Notes: generated by a model from the letters alone, not told the origin. A stretch of 64,000 bases of DNA from Oscillospiraceae bacterium (GCA_910575265.1 CAJTEA010000008.1:62001-126000), one strand, 5' to 3'; shown: positions 8,414-17,147, counted from the first letter of the stretch. A program made the numbers and translations.

Positions 8414-8791
8414 ATGGACCAAAACGTATTGTTCTTTTTCAACGAGCACCCGGAGGCCTTTCCCCTGTACGAGGCCTTTGAGAAGCGGCTGCTGGCCGAG
8501 CTGGAGGGGGTGGTCATCCAGCCCCAAAAATCTCAAATCACCCTGAAAAACCGCCGTGTGTTCGGGGCGGTGTCCTTCCTCCCAGCGCGCGGGGCTAAAG
8601 CCCGGCCCGACCCCTATATCACCATCACTCTGGGGCTGAACCGGCGGGAGGGTTCTCCACGCGTCGACCAGGCCTCCGAGCCATATCCTGGAAGATGGAC
8701 CCATCATATCGTGATCGGCTCGGTGGAGGAGATCGACGGCGAGCTGATGGCCTGGGCTCGGGAGGCGTATGACTTTGCGGCGGCAAAATAA
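8414..8791 (+). CDS. DUF5655 domain protein
   Basis: A 125-residue soluble protein; FFNEHPEAFPLYEAFEKRL, SQITLKNRRVFGAVSFLP and HHIVIGSVEEIDGELMAWAREAY match my memory of DUF5655, a domain found alone or attached to restriction-like or transport proteins. The biochemical role is unknown. GAGAGGGG precedes the ATG; the gene follows the acetyltransferase by two bases. Confidence 0.7.
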   Translation: MDQNVLFFFNEHPEAFPLYEAFEKRLLAELEGVVIQPQKSQITLKNRRVFGAVSFLPARGAKARPDPYITITLGLNRREGSPRVDQASEPYPGRWTHHIVIGSVEEIDGELMAWAREAYDFAAAK

Positions 8792-8813
8792 ACTATAATT
8801 TGAGGTGTGAAAT

Positions 8814-10172
8814 ATGGGTAAACTATTTGGAACGGACGGCATCCGGGGCGTGGTAAACGCCGGGTTGGACGCGGACCTGGCCTACAAGGTGGGACTGGCG
8901 GCGGCCATTGTGTTGGCCAAGGACAAGGAGCCAGGGGAGAAGCCCCTGGTGACCATCGGCAAGGACACCCGTATCTCGGGAGACCTGCTCAAGGGCTCGC
9001 TGATCTCCGGGCTGTGCACCGCCGGGGCGGATGTGCTGGACCTGGGCACCCTGCCCACCCCTGGCGTAGCCTGGGTGACGGTAGACGCCGGGGCGGACGC
9101 GGGCATTGTGATCTCGGCCAGCCACAACCCCTTTGAGCACAACGGCATCAAAATTTTTAACGGAAAGGGCTTCAAGCTCTCCGATGAGCTGGAGGAGAAG
9201 ATCGAGGATATCGTCCTGTTCGGCTCCAACAACGTGCCCATGAAAACCGGCGCGGATATCGGCAAGGTGAGCTACGTGGCCCCTAAGGCCAGCGAGGACT
9301 ACATCGACCACCTGGAGGCTACCATCGACTCCACTCTGGGTGGCCTGCGCATTCTGGTGGACTGCGCCAACGGCGCCGCCTCCGCCACCGCCGCCCGGCT
9401 GTTCGACCGATTCTCCAAGCTGCGCACCGATGTCATCAACGCCGACCCGGATGGGGTGAACATCAACGACCGCTGTGGCTCCACCCACATGGACGCCCTG
9501 GCCGCCATGGTCAAGGCGGGGGGTTACGACATTGGAATCGCCTTTGATGGGGACGCCGACCGGTGCCTTGCCATTGACGAGCTGGGCAATTTTATTGATG
9601 GGGACCAGATCATGGCCGCCTGCGGCTTGGATATGAAGAACAAGAGTATGCTGTCCGGAAATACGGTGGTGGCCACCGTCATGTCCAACCTGGGCTTCCA
9701 CGTCTACGCCAGGGAGCGGGACATGAAGCTGGAGTGCACTGACGTAGGGGACCGGAACGTGCTGGAGCGAATGGTGGCCAGGGGCTACCGCCTGGGTGGC
9801 GAGCAGTCGGGACACATGATTTTCCTGGAGCACGCCACCACCGGTGACGGCCAGCTCACCGCTTTGCAGATGCTGGCACTGCTGAAGGAGAGCGGCAAAA
9901 AGGCCAGCGAGATCTTTGGCGCCTGTCCCCGGTATCCCCAGGTGCTGATCAACATCCCCGTGGCGGACAACGACGTGAAGAAGGCCGCCATGGCCAGTCC
10001 GCTTCTGGCCCAGGCCATCCAGCGGGAGGAGGAGGCCCTGGGCGATGAGGGCAGGGTGCTGGTCCGTCCCTCGGGCACCGAGGCCCTGATGCGGGTGATG
10101 GTGGAGGCCAAAACCCAGGAGCTGGCCCAGGAGACTGCCCAGCGGCTGGCGGACCTGATCCCAGCCCTCTGA
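8814..10172 (+). CDS. glmM: Phosphoglucosamine mutase
   Basis: A 452-residue enzyme of the alpha-D-phosphohexomutase family. It converts glucosamine-6-phosphate to glucosamine-1-phosphate for UDP-GlcNAc and cell-wall synthesis. Visible: FGTDGIRG at the N-terminus, the phosphoserine loop ISASHNPFEHNG, the metal-binding FDGDADRC, the substrate loop GGEQSGHMIF and the phosphate-binding VRPSGTEALMRVM near the C-terminus. Length is typical. It is followed by a SigH-like factor that has its own promoter. Confidence 0.97.
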   Translation: MGKLFGTDGIRGVVNAGLDADLAYKVGLAAAIVLAKDKEPGEKPLVTIGKDTRISGDLLKGSLISGLCTAGADVLDLGTLPTPGVAWVTVDAGADAGIVISASHNPFEHNGIKIFNGKGFKLSDELEEKIEDIVLFGSNNVPMKTGADIGKVSYVAPKASEDYIDHLEATIDSTLGGLRILVDCANGAASATAARLFDRFSKLRTDVINADPDGVNINDRCGSTHMDALAAMVKAGGYDIGIAFDGDADRCLAIDELGNFIDGDQIMAACGLDMKNKSMLSGNTVVATVMSNLGFHVYARERDMKLECTDVGDRNVLERMVARGYRLGGEQSGHMIFLEHATTGDGQLTALQMLALLKESGKKASEIFGACPRYPQVLINIPVADNDVKKAAMASPLLAQAIQREEEALGDEGRVLVRPSGTEALMRVMVEAKTQELAQETAQRLADLIPAL

Positions 10173-10228
10173 GAACTGGAATAAATTGGAATATTTGAGC
10201 CTGAGAACAAACAATTTTGAGAAAAGCC

Positions 10229-10257
10229 TTGACAAATCTGAATATTTTGTATATCAT
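10229..10257 (+). promoter_or_regulatory. Strong sigma-A promoter for the SigH-like gene
   Basis: Consensus TTGACA (10229-10234), a 17-base spacer and TATCAT (10252-10257). Transcription should start near 10264. In-frame start codons at 10217 and 10256 are therefore not in the mRNA, which points to the ATG at 10280. Confidence 0.8.
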
Positions 10258-10279
10258 GAATGATAACCGAGATGATATT

Positions 10280-10894
10280 ATGGAGCAGAAGCCCCATTTG
10301 TTTCCCTCCGACGAGGCGTTGTGCCAAGCCGCGGCCCAGGGCGACCCTCAGGGGGAGTCAGAGCTGGTGAGCCGTTACGGCTGGCTGGTCCGGGCCTGTG
10401 CCCGCCCCCTGTTTTTGGCGGGAGGGGACAGCGAGGACCTGATTCAGGAGGGGTTTCTTGGACTTCTTACCGCCATACGCGGCTTTGACCCCGGACGGGA
10501 CGCCGCCTTCCGTACCTATGCGGAGATATGTATCCGGAGCCGTCTGCACACCGCCGTCCGGGCGGCGCAGGGCGGCAAGCATGCCCCGTTAAATCACAGT
10601 GTTTCCTACGAGCCCCCTCTTTTTGACGGAACCAGCGCGTATTTGTTTTCCAGTGTCGAAAGCCCGGAGGACGTGGTGATCGGCAGAGAAGAACTGAGAG
10701 AGCGCCTGAAGGCGCTGAAGGGCCGCTTATCCAAATTTGAAGCACAGATTCTCCCCCCTTATCTGGACGGACTCTCCTGTGGAGAGATCGCCCAGCGGGT
10801 GGGCCGCTCACAGAAGTCGGTGGACAACGCCATTCAGCGTATCCGCCGCAAAACGGCCCTGCAAATTTCTACCGGCGTATCCAGCGAGAGCTGA
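10280..10894 (+). CDS. sigH: Sigma-70 family factor resembling sporulation SigH
   Basis: About 204 residues from the ATG at 10280. Region 2 resembles Bacillus SigH (DSEDLIQEGFLGLLTAIRGF, RTYAEICIRSRLHTAVRAA, KHAPLNHSVSYEPPLFD). Region 4 reads SCGEIAQRVGRSQKSVDNAIQRIRRK, close to the KSIDNALQR segment of SigH. SigH drives the switch from growth to sporulation in Bacillus. Identity with SigH is inferred from similarity; another alternative factor of the same branch is possible. The ribosome site before 10280 is weak, so the start rests on the promoter position. Confidence 0.7.
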   Translation: MEQKPHLFPSDEALCQAAAQGDPQGESELVSRYGWLVRACARPLFLAGGDSEDLIQEGFLGLLTAIRGFDPGRDAAFRTYAEICIRSRLHTAVRAAQGGKHAPLNHSVSYEPPLFDGTSAYLFSSVESPEDVVIGREELRERLKALKGRLSKFEAQILPPYLDGLSCGEIAQRVGRSQKSVDNAIQRIRRKTALQISTGVSSES

Positions 10895-10952
10895 TCGCAA
10901 TATCACACGCCCAGGCCAAGCGCCGGGCAAAAGTCAAAGAGAGGGAATATCC

Positions 10953-11234
10953 ATGTACGAAGACAAGATCCTGGTATGCAAAGAGTGCGGCAACGAGTTC
11001 ACCTTTACCGCTGGTGAGCAGGAGTTCTATGCGGAGCGCGGCTTCCAGAACGAGCCCCAGCGCTGCAAGCCCTGCCGTGACGCCCGCAAGAACGCCGCCC
11101 GCGGCCCCCGTGAGTATTTCACCGCCGTGTGCGCCGCCTGTGGCGGTGAGGCCAAGGTTCCCTTCGAGCCCAAGTCTGACCGTCCCGTCTACTGCAGCGA
11201 CTGCTTCGCCAAGATGCGTGAGCAGCAGGGCTGA
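10953..11234 (+). CDS. Small zinc-ribbon protein
   Basis: A 93-residue protein with three CxxC pairs plus extra cysteines (LVCKECG, CKPCRDARK, AVCAACGGEA, YCSDCFAKM), forming probably two zinc ribbons. Such CxxCx-GG proteins are common and probably bind nucleic acid or partner proteins; the function is not assigned. The start at 10953 follows GAGAGGG. It ends just before a strong terminator. Confidence 0.8.
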   Translation: MYEDKILVCKECGNEFTFTAGEQEFYAERGFQNEPQRCKPCRDARKNAARGPREYFTAVCAACGGEAKVPFEPKSDRPVYCSDCFAKMREQQG

Positions 11235-11250
11235 TAACAAGCCTGGAAAA

Positions 11251-11275
11251 AAGTCCGCCGTAAGGCGGACTTTTT
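11251..11275 (+). terminator. Rho-independent terminator
   Basis: Arms AAGTCCGCC (11251-11259) and GGCGGACTT (11264-11272) around a GTAA loop, followed by a T run. It ends the zinc-ribbon gene and abuts the convergent YoaK gene. Confidence 0.9.
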
Positions 11276-11276
11276 C

Positions 11277-11924
11277 TTATGAGCGGGCCAGCGGACCGAA
11301 CCCCAGGGCCAGCAGGGCACAGGACAGCCAGATGGCGGGGAGGTCCAGCAGCTCCACAGCCAGACTTCCGCCCGCGGCGCCCAAGGCGAACAGAAGGATT
11401 ACGAAAAAGTACAGCCAGGTCTTTCTCCGCTCCTGAAGGTCCCCCGTACGCAGGAAAGCGCACAGGGATTCCACCCCGCCGCGCAGGTTGCCGATGCACA
11501 TGGTGCTGGCGAAGGCGAAGCCCTCCACCTTTCGAAAGGCCTGGACCTGCATGGCGCAGCAGAAGGAGACCAGGGCGTTGGCAAGCTGGTCCAGAGAGTG
11601 GGGGATGAAGCCTACCAGGAACAGCAGGAGAATCTCCCAGAGCAGCACACGCCTCTGCCAGTGGAGGCCGGAGGGGCGGAGCCGGAGAAACTCCGCCGCC
11701 GCTACCCCCAGGGCGAAGGCCAGAAGCGGGAGGAGGTAACGGGCGGCCTGTCCCCAGTCCCCGGCAAACAGGCTCTGTCCCAGAAAGACCACATTGCCTG
11801 TCTGGGCGTTGGCGAACACCCGGCCCCGGCGCAGATAGGTATAGGCGTCCTGGAGTCCGCCGGAAAGGGTAAGAAGAGCCACCGGAAGCGGCCGTTCCGA
11901 GGCGGGATATGTCTGCTGGTTCAT
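11277..11924 (-). CDS. YoaK / DUF1275 family membrane protein
   Basis: A 215-residue integral membrane protein with six hydrophobic segments. Family signatures are LTLSGGLQDAYTYLRRGRVF, ANAQTGNVVFLG and the FASTMCIGNLRGG segment. The molecular role is unknown. The ATG at 11924 follows AAGGA; longer in-frame extension upstream has no ribosome site. The gene is monocistronic and diverges from the DUF1858 gene. Confidence 0.88.
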   Translation of the reverse strand: MNQQTYPASERPLPVALLTLSGGLQDAYTYLRRGRVFANAQTGNVVFLGQSLFAGDWGQAARYLLPLLAFALGVAAAEFLRLRPSGLHWQRRVLLWEILLLFLVGFIPHSLDQLANALVSFCCAMQVQAFRKVEGFAFASTMCIGNLRGGVESLCAFLRTGDLQERRKTWLYFFVILLFALGAAGGSLAVELLDLPAIWLSCALLALGFGPLARS

Positions 11925-11995
11925 GGTATCAGATCCTTGTTTTAAAGTGCTTCGATTATAACGCTGTTTTTTCCAAAAGGGAAGAAAAAAATACA

Positions 11996-12024
11996 TTGCA
12001 AAAACCGCCGTGATCGGTTATACT
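11996..12024 (+). promoter_or_regulatory. Sigma-A promoter for the DUF1858 gene
   Basis: TTGCAA (11996-12001), a 17-base spacer and TATACT (12019-12024), 35 bases before the start codon. Confidence 0.75.
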
Positions 12025-12058
12025 ATCTCCATCCTATAGATAAACGGAGGAAGCTATC

Positions 12059-12256
12059 ATGACCATTACCAAAGATACCATCATCGGCGACATCCTGAAG
12101 GTCGCGCCCCAGGCCGCTCCTATTTTCATGGGCATCGGAATGCACTGCCTGGGCTGTCCCGCCTCTCAGGGCGAGACGGTGGAGCAGGCTTGCATGGTCC
12201 ACGGAGTGGATGTCAACGAGTTGCTGGCCCAGGTGAATAAGCTGATCGGCAAGTAA
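12059..12256 (+). CDS. DUF1858 redox-disulfide protein
   Basis: A 65-residue protein with the family signature: an N-terminal ITKDTIIGDIL, then PIFMGIGMHCLGCPASQGET, in which the CLGC pair is the proposed redox-active disulfide, and a C-terminal helix. Family members are often linked to hybrid-cluster proteins or fused to other redox modules. It is expressed as a single gene with its own promoter and terminator. Partner unknown. Confidence 0.9.
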   Translation: MTITKDTIIGDILKVAPQAAPIFMGIGMHCLGCPASQGETVEQACMVHGVDVNELLAQVNKLIGK

Positions 12257-12263
12257 ACATGAC

Positions 12264-12291
12264 CGCCCTCCTGCGGGAGGGCGATTCTTTT
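12264..12291 (+). terminator. Rho-independent terminator
   Basis: Arms CGCCCTCC (12264-12271) and GGAGGGCG (12276-12283), a TGCG tetraloop and a following T-rich tract, eight bases beyond the DUF1858 stop codon. Confidence 0.88.
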
Positions 12292-12358
12292 TGTTCTTTA
12301 CGAAACCGGAATTTTGTGCTAAAATAGATACAAATGTTCGACATGAAGAGGTGATACA

Positions 12359-12952
12359 GTGAAATTCTGTGTGCTGATGGGCAGCCCCCGGAGGGAGGGC
12401 AACACCGCTGCCCTGCTGGGTCCCTTTCTGGAGGAGTGCGCCAATCTGGGAATTGAAACTGAGGTGATTCCTCTGTATGAGCGGGCCGTCAACCCCTGCT
12501 TGGGGTGTATGGCCTGTCAGGACCGCTTGGACGGACCAGGCTGCGTCCAGGACGACGATTTCGGGGAGATTTTTCAAGCTATGGCCAACTGCGACGTAAT
12601 TGTGCTGGCCACTCCCATCTACTCCTTCTTCTGCGCCGCTCCCATGAAGGCTCTGCTGGACCGGACGATTTATGCCGGAGTGAAAAACTATGGCCGGGAG
12701 AAGGGACCCAGGCTTCTGGAAGGGAAACGGCTGGTGTCCATTGTCACCTGCGGCTACCCCCCGGAGAGGGGAGCCGACCTGTGGGAGGAGGGCCTGAAGC
12801 GCTTCTGCCGCCATGGGAAGCTGGAGTACATGGGTCTGTTCTGCCGCCAGGACCGGGGCGGAGGGGAACCTTTTCTGAACGAGGACCGGGTCCGTGCGGT
12901 GCGGGACTTTGTCCAGGCGATCCGGATATCCATCCGGGGGTCGGAGCGGTGA
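12359..12952 (+). CDS. Flavodoxin-fold NAD(P)H-dependent oxidoreductase, iron-sulfur flavoprotein type
   Basis: A 197-residue protein starting at a GTG preceded by GAAGAGGTGA. The FMN phosphate loop is GSPRREGNTAAL; the segment NPCLGCMACQ carries closely spaced cysteines as in iron-sulfur flavoproteins; ATPIYSFFCAAPMKALLDR is the typical second flavin contact. Probably a reductase of quinones, azo compounds or an unknown electron acceptor. It overlaps trmK by four bases (GTGA), so both are translated from one message. Confidence 0.82.
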   Translation: MKFCVLMGSPRREGNTAALLGPFLEECANLGIETEVIPLYERAVNPCLGCMACQDRLDGPGCVQDDDFGEIFQAMANCDVIVLATPIYSFFCAAPMKALLDRTIYAGVKNYGREKGPRLLEGKRLVSIVTCGYPPERGADLWEEGLKRFCRHGKLEYMGLFCRQDRGGGEPFLNEDRVRAVRDFVQAIRISIRGSER

Positions 12953-13653
12953 GGCGGCTGGAGCTGTCCCCCCGCCTGCGGACGGTGGCGGATTTGGTTC
13001 CGGAGGGAGCCCGGTTGGCCGATGTGGGGACTGACCACGCCTATCTGCCGGCGGCGCTGATTTTAGAGGGCAGAATCCCCTTTGCCATCGCCGCTGATCT
13101 GCGTCAGGGCCCTCTGGACCGGGCCAGGGCCACGGTGCGGGAGTATGGCCTGACCGGAAAGGCGGCCTTCCGCCTGTGCGACGGCTTGCGGGGCATCCGC
13201 CCCGATGAGGTGGACGCCATAGCCATTGCCGGTATGGGCGGAGAGACGATCGCCGCCATTTTGGAGGCCGCCCCCTGGACCCGGGAGCGGGATGTGCCTC
13301 TGATTCTCCAGCCCATGTCCTCCATGCCGGATCTGCGGAGCTGGCTGGGGGAGAACGGCTGCCAGATTGTGGAGGAGAGGCTGGCCCGGGAGGGGGATAC
13401 CCTTTATACCGTCCTGTCCGTCCGAGCGGGGGAGATGAAGCCTATGACCCTGGCGGAGCTGTGGGCTGGGAGGAACAGCGGGGCCCCCCTGCGGGGAGCT
13501 TGGCTGGACCAGTGGATCGCCCGGACCCAGCGGGCGCTGGCCGGTATGGCGCAGGCCCAGGGAGAGGGCGTGCCGGCCCGCCGCCAGATGCTGGAGGAGG
13601 TTTGCGGCGGTCTCATTGAAATGAAGAAGGAGTGGGAACAGTGGCGACGGTAA
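12949..13653 (+). CDS. trmK: tRNA (adenine-22-N1)-methyltransferase TrmK
   Basis: A 234-residue class I methyltransferase. The cofactor motif is ADVGTDHAYLP; the catalytic-region signature AIAGMGGETIAAIL is characteristic of TrmK, and LILQPMSSMPDLRSWL and LAREGDTLYTVL follow. It methylates A22 in the D-loop of certain tRNAs. The start is a GTG overlapping the stop of the upstream oxidoreductase. The downstream Nif3-like gene overlaps its end, the same trmK-yqfO order as in Bacillus. Confidence 0.93.
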   Translation: MRRLELSPRLRTVADLVPEGARLADVGTDHAYLPAALILEGRIPFAIAADLRQGPLDRARATVREYGLTGKAAFRLCDGLRGIRPDEVDAIAIAGMGGETIAAILEAAPWTRERDVPLILQPMSSMPDLRSWLGENGCQIVEERLAREGDTLYTVLSVRAGEMKPMTLAELWAGRNSGAPLRGAWLDQWIARTQRALAGMAQAQGEGVPARRQMLEEVCGGLIEMKKEWEQWRR

Positions 13654-14438
13654 AGGATATTTATCAGTTTTTGGATGAAATCGCCCCATTCGATACCCAG
13701 GAGGAGTTTGACAACGCGGGTTTCCTGGTGGGCCGGGGCGGCCGGGGCGTGAAGAAAATTATGGTGGCCCTGGATGTCACCTTAGAGGTGGCGGACGAGG
13801 CGGACCGCCTGGGCGCGGACCTGATCGTGGCCCACCACCCGGTGATTTTCCACCCGGTGAAGTCTGTCACGGACGAGACGCTCACAGGCCGGGTGCTGAT
13901 CGGGCTGCTGGAGCGGGGTGTGGCCGCGATCTGCGCCCATACCAATCTGGACGCCGCCCATGGGGGAGTCAACGGCTGTCTGGCCCGGACGCTGGAGTTG
14001 TTGGACATCGGCCAGCTTCATCAGGCGGGGGTGGACGCTCAGGGCCGTCCCTACGGCATCGGCCGGGTTGGGACGGTCCACCAGTCTGGACTGAACGCGG
14101 CGGAATATGCCTTGTTTGTCAAGGAAAAGCTGGAGTCCTCCTCGGTACGCTTTGTGGACGGAGGAAAGCCTGTCTCCAGAGTGGCGGTGGGCGGCGGCGC
14201 CTGCGGCTCTATGCTGGAGGACGCCGTTGCCGCGGGGTGTGATACCTTTGTCACCGCTGATCTGAGGTACAACCAGTTCCTGGATGCCAGGGCGCTGGAG
14301 CTCAACCTTTTGGATGCCGGTCATTTTCCCACGGAGCATGTGGTATGCGCCCCGTTGGCGGTCCGGCTGCGAGCGGCGTTTCCCAAAGTGGAGGTGCTTG
14401 TATCCAAGGTACATCGGGAGGTTTATGGCTCGGTATAA
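13641..14438 (+). CDS. Nif3-like dinuclear metal centre protein (YqfO family)
   Basis: A 265-residue protein. Metal ligands are visible in LIVAHHPVIFHP (two His), AHTNLDAAHGGVN (His, Asp) and the C-terminal HFPTEHVV (His, Glu). It lacks the long central insertion of some Bacillus members. Often described as a GTP cyclohydrolase 1 type 2 homologue, though the activity of most members is unproven. The start is a GTG at 13641, eight bases after AAGGAG and inside the end of trmK, indicating coupling. Confidence 0.92.
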   Translation: MATVKDIYQFLDEIAPFDTQEEFDNAGFLVGRGGRGVKKIMVALDVTLEVADEADRLGADLIVAHHPVIFHPVKSVTDETLTGRVLIGLLERGVAAICAHTNLDAAHGGVNGCLARTLELLDIGQLHQAGVDAQGRPYGIGRVGTVHQSGLNAAEYALFVKEKLESSSVRFVDGGKPVSRVAVGGGACGSMLEDAVAAGCDTFVTADLRYNQFLDARALELNLLDAGHFPTEHVVCAPLAVRLRAAFPKVEVLVSKVHREVYGSV

Positions 14439-14521
14439 GGTCTGGTATTCCCTGTGCTTGCGGCATGTGTTTTTTGCGGCTGACAGCCGCGGACAATGAA
14501 ACATAAAAGGAGATTACGGAT

Positions 14522-16240
14522 ATGATTCGCGGTATAAAAAATTTGAAGATCAGATTAAAGCTTTATATCCTCATAGGCGTCGCATTGCTTGGAATGCTTA
14601 TTATCAGCGGGATGTCATATTTTCTTATGGGGCAGCTGAACGAAATGACAAGTGACATCGCGACAAGCTGGCTTCCCAGCGTTGATACGGCGAGGGAATT
14701 GAGCGCCACCATATCGAATGTTCGTCTGAATGAATTAGGATATCTCACCGCGGTTTCAGATGACGTGGAGGAATCCAGTCTTCGGTATCTCCAAAGCGAA
14801 AAGGCAAATATGAACGCTCTCTTAGCCACATACGGCGAATTAATTGATGAGGAAGAAAGCGGCTTCTATAATAACGCGATGGCTCTCTGGACGCGGTACA
14901 ATGAGGCGGATGAAAAAATGATGACGTTGGCCAAACAGGGACGCGTTGAGGACGCCCGCGCGATTCTGGAAGGGGAATGCGTCGATCTTTACAATTCTTT
15001 AAACAGCGCCTTTAATGATATTATCGACTACAATACAAAAGGCAGTGATGACGCGGCGGAAGAAAGCTCCTCCCTCTACAGAAGCGCCACCCTGACCATG
15101 ACAGTGGTTGTGATTGCTATCATCCTTGTGGGAGTTTTCTTCTCATTTGTGGTTATACGCCTGATTAAAATTCCGATTTCCGAAATAGAGAATGCCGCCA
15201 TAAAAATGGCGGAGGGGGATTTGGATGTAGAGATTTCCTACACCTCCAGGGATGAACTGGGTGTGCTCGCCGCTCAGGTAGGCAGGTTGATCCATAAGCT
15301 TCAGGTTATTATTGAGGATGAGAATCAATTCCTCGCTAAAATGGCCGAGGGAGATTTTACGGTGGATTCGACCTGCGAGGGAGAATATACAGGCGGCTTC
15401 TATCCCCTGCTCGTCTCTTTCCGGGGCATCGCGGAGAAGCTCAATGACACAATGCGGCAGATCAGTCAAAGTTCCTCACAGGTCGCGAGCGGAGCGGACC
15501 AGGTATCAAATGGCGCTCAGGCGCTTGCCCAGGGAGCGGCTGAGCAGGCCAGCTCTGTGCAGGAACTTGCCGCCGCCATTGACGAGATCTCCGCCAAGGT
15601 GAATCAGAACGCGGACAACGCGCGGAAGGCCAGCGAAGCGGCAGACGGTGTCAGCGTGAAAATGAATGTGAGCAAAGAAAAGATGCGGCAAATGACACAG
15701 GCGATGGGGGATATCAGCAACTGCTCCAGTGAGATCGGCAAAATTATGAAAATCATTGAGGACATCGCGTTCCAGACCAACATTCTTGCTCTGAACGCCG
15801 CCGTAGAAGCAGCCCGCGCGGGCACCGCCGGAAAAGGGTTTGCTGTAGTAGCCGATGAAGTCCGTAATCTGGCGAATAAAAGCACCGAGGCCTCCGAAAA
15901 TATCTCCGCTTTGATTGAAAATTCCTTAAAGGCGGTGGAAAACGGAACGCAGATCGCGGACGATACGGCGCGGTCGTTGATTCAGGCGGTGAATGACGTG
16001 AGTAAAATGACTGGCATCATCGAACAGATTTCGGAAGCCAGCAGCGATCAGGCTGATTCCATCTCTCAAATCACGACGGGAATTGACCAAATTTCCAGTG
16101 TTGTACAAACAAACTCGGCAACCGCGGAAGAAAGCGCGGCGGCAAGCGAGGAGCTGTCCAGTCAGTCACAGCTTATGAAGAGACTGGTAGAAAGGTTTAA
16201 GCTAAAAAAACCGTCCGTCCAAACAATCCCGACGCGCTGA
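14522..16240 (+). CDS. Methyl-accepting chemotaxis protein
   Basis: A 572-residue receptor: transmembrane helix 1 at about 14-37, a four-helix-bundle type external domain (about 38-185), helix 2 near 188-210, HAMP to about 265, then a long coiled-coil signalling domain. Its CheW/CheA-binding tip is [20 protein letters not shown] (about residues 418-437). The external domain is the ligand sensor; its ligand cannot be predicted. The gene is visibly poorer in GC than both neighbours, stands alone with an AAAAGGAG site, and has no flagellar or other chemotaxis gene nearby. This suggests later acquisition. Confidence 0.95.
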   Translation: MIRGIKNLKIRLKLYILIGVALLGMLIISGMSYFLMGQLNEMTSDIATSWLPSVDTARELSATISNVRLNELGYLTAVSDDVEESSLRYLQSEKANMNALLATYGELIDEEESGFYNNAMALWTRYNEADEKMMTLAKQGRVEDARAILEGECVDLYNSLNSAFNDIIDYNTKGSDDAAEESSSLYRSATLTMTVVVIAIILVGVFFSFVVIRLIKIPISEIENAAIKMAEGDLDVEISYTSRDELGVLAAQVGRLIHKLQVIIEDENQFLAKMAEGDFTVDSTCEGEYTGGFYPLLVSFRGIAEKLNDTMRQISQSSSQVASGADQVSNGAQALAQGAAEQASSVQELAAAIDEISAKVNQNADNARKASEAADGVSVKMNVSKEKMRQMTQAMGDISNCSSEIGKIMKIIEDIAFQTNILALNAAVEAARAGTAGKGFAVVADEVRNLANKSTEASENISALIENSLKAVENGTQIADDTARSLIQAVNDVSKMTGIIEQISEASSDQADSISQITTGIDQISSVVQTNSATAEESAAASEELSSQSQLMKRLVERFKLKKPSVQTIPTR

Positions 16241-16477
16241 TGTACTAGAAAGAGCCGGCTTGACGCCGAATATTTCTAATAAGCATCAAATTTTTCGGAT
16301 CTCTTGCCGTATCTTAAGAAAATATTATAAAAGTCTTTTCTGTAGTGCTGTGTATCTAAGGTATACACAGCACTATGTACAGGCGGCGGGGATTTGGGAA
16401 GAGATTAGATTTGCCAACGTATCTTGGCGCGAGTGCTCAGTTTTGAGAGAAGCCGCGACAAAATAAGTGAGCGGTAA
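16241..16477. other. Intergenic region after the chemotaxis receptor
   Basis: No coding frame with a ribosome site is apparent. It holds one long perfect inverted repeat, listed separately; otherwise I see nothing. Confidence 0.5.
16343..16375. repeat. Perfect 13-base inverted repeat
   Basis: TAGTGCTGTGTAT (16343-16355) and ATACACAGCACTA (16363-16375) around a seven-base loop. No T run follows on either strand, so it is not a standard terminator. It could be an operator, a stable RNA hairpin or the end of a small repeat element. Confidence 0.7.
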
Positions 16478-16514
16478 TTAAAAAAGCCGCTGCGGACGAT
16501 AAACGTCCGCAGCG
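16478..16514 (-). terminator. Terminator of the tRNA-Ser transcript
   Basis: Ten-base arms CGCTGCGGAC (16488-16497) and GTCCGCAGCG (16505-16514), followed on the minus strand by a T run (A480-A485 on plus). It begins four bases after the CCA of the second tRNA. Confidence 0.9.
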
Positions 16515-16517
16515 ACC

Positions 16518-16609
16518 TGGCGCAGAAGGAGGGATTCGAACCCTCGCACGGTTTAACCCGTCTACTCCCTTAGCAGGGGAGCCCCTTATAGCCACTTGGG
16601 TACTTCTGC
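16518..16609 (-). tRNA. tRNA-Ser (anticodon GCT)
   Basis: Class II tRNA. Acceptor GCAGAAG pairs with CTTCTGC, the discriminator is G and CCA is encoded. The anticodon stem CTCCC/GGGAG encloses CTGCTAA with anticodon GCT, reading AGC/AGU. A long variable arm and a standard T arm (GGTTCGAATCC) are present. It is transcribed after the TGA tRNA-Ser from a shared promoter. Confidence 0.95.
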
Positions 16610-16656
16610 ATGGCTGCAAGTAAAAATTAGCTATTTCATGATTGGGAGAGGAAAAG

Positions 16657-16743
16657 TGGCGGAGAGAGTGGGATTCGAACCCACGGCTCTTGCGAGTCAC
16701 TGGTTTTCAAGACCAGCTCCTTAAACCACTCGGACATCTCTCC
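16657..16743 (-). tRNA. tRNA-Ser (anticodon TGA)
   Basis: Class II tRNA. Acceptor GGAGAGA pairs with its 3' arm, the discriminator is G and CCA is encoded. The anticodon stem CTGGT/ACCAG encloses CTTGAAA with anticodon TGA, reading UCN codons. The long variable arm is typical of tRNA-Ser. It is the first gene of the two-tRNA transcript. Confidence 0.95.
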
Positions 16744-16772
16744 AGACCGTTCTCTGTTCAGAGACGCTTGTT

Positions 16773-16801
16773 ATCTTACCACCTATATTTGGATTTGTCA
16801 A
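16773..16801 (-). promoter_or_regulatory. Sigma-A promoter for the two tRNA-Ser genes
   Basis: On the minus strand consensus TTGACA (16796-16801), a 17-base spacer and TAAGAT (16773-16778). The predicted start is about 22 bases before the first tRNA. Confidence 0.85.
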
Positions 16802-16880
16802 GGGTTTTTGGAAAAATATTAGAGATTGGCTGGAACCAGAACGCCAGCGGCGGGGTGGATTGGCCCGCCGCTGAAGCGGG

Positions 16881-17147
16881 TCAGCGCAGTGTCCATTGAA
16901 GCATGAGCAGCAGCCCAAAGCCAGGGATGCCCAGCAATCCAAGGATCAGGGCGTTAACCAAGTTAACGCCCAGATGAATGCCGATGAGATGACCGACCTG
17001 AGAAAACAGGGCCAGCACCGCGAGGCCCACCGAGGAGCGCAGGACCAGCCGGAACAGCCGGACCACGGGACGGCGCAGCAGAAGCAGAGCGGCGCACAGC
17101 ACCAGCCCGGCCAGACACCAGGCCATATATCCGGGCATAGGGGTCAT
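16881..17147 (-). CDS. bofA: BofA family inhibitor of pro-sigma-K processing
   Basis: An 88-residue membrane protein with three hydrophobic segments. The conserved C-terminal part reads LGVNLVNALILGLLGIPGFG and ends near LLLMLQWTL. In Bacillus, BofA sits in the outer forespore membrane with SpoIVFA and restrains SpoIVFB, delaying activation of pro-sigma-K. It overlaps the upstream DUF2508 gene by four bases (ATGA). A mother-cell promoter upstream fits this role. Interestingly, its target gene sigK is found broken elsewhere in this window. Confidence 0.85.
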   Translation of the reverse strand: MTPMPGYMAWCLAGLVLCAALLLLRRPVVRLFRLVLRSSVGLAVLALFSQVGHLIGIHLGVNLVNALILGLLGIPGFGLLLMLQWTLR

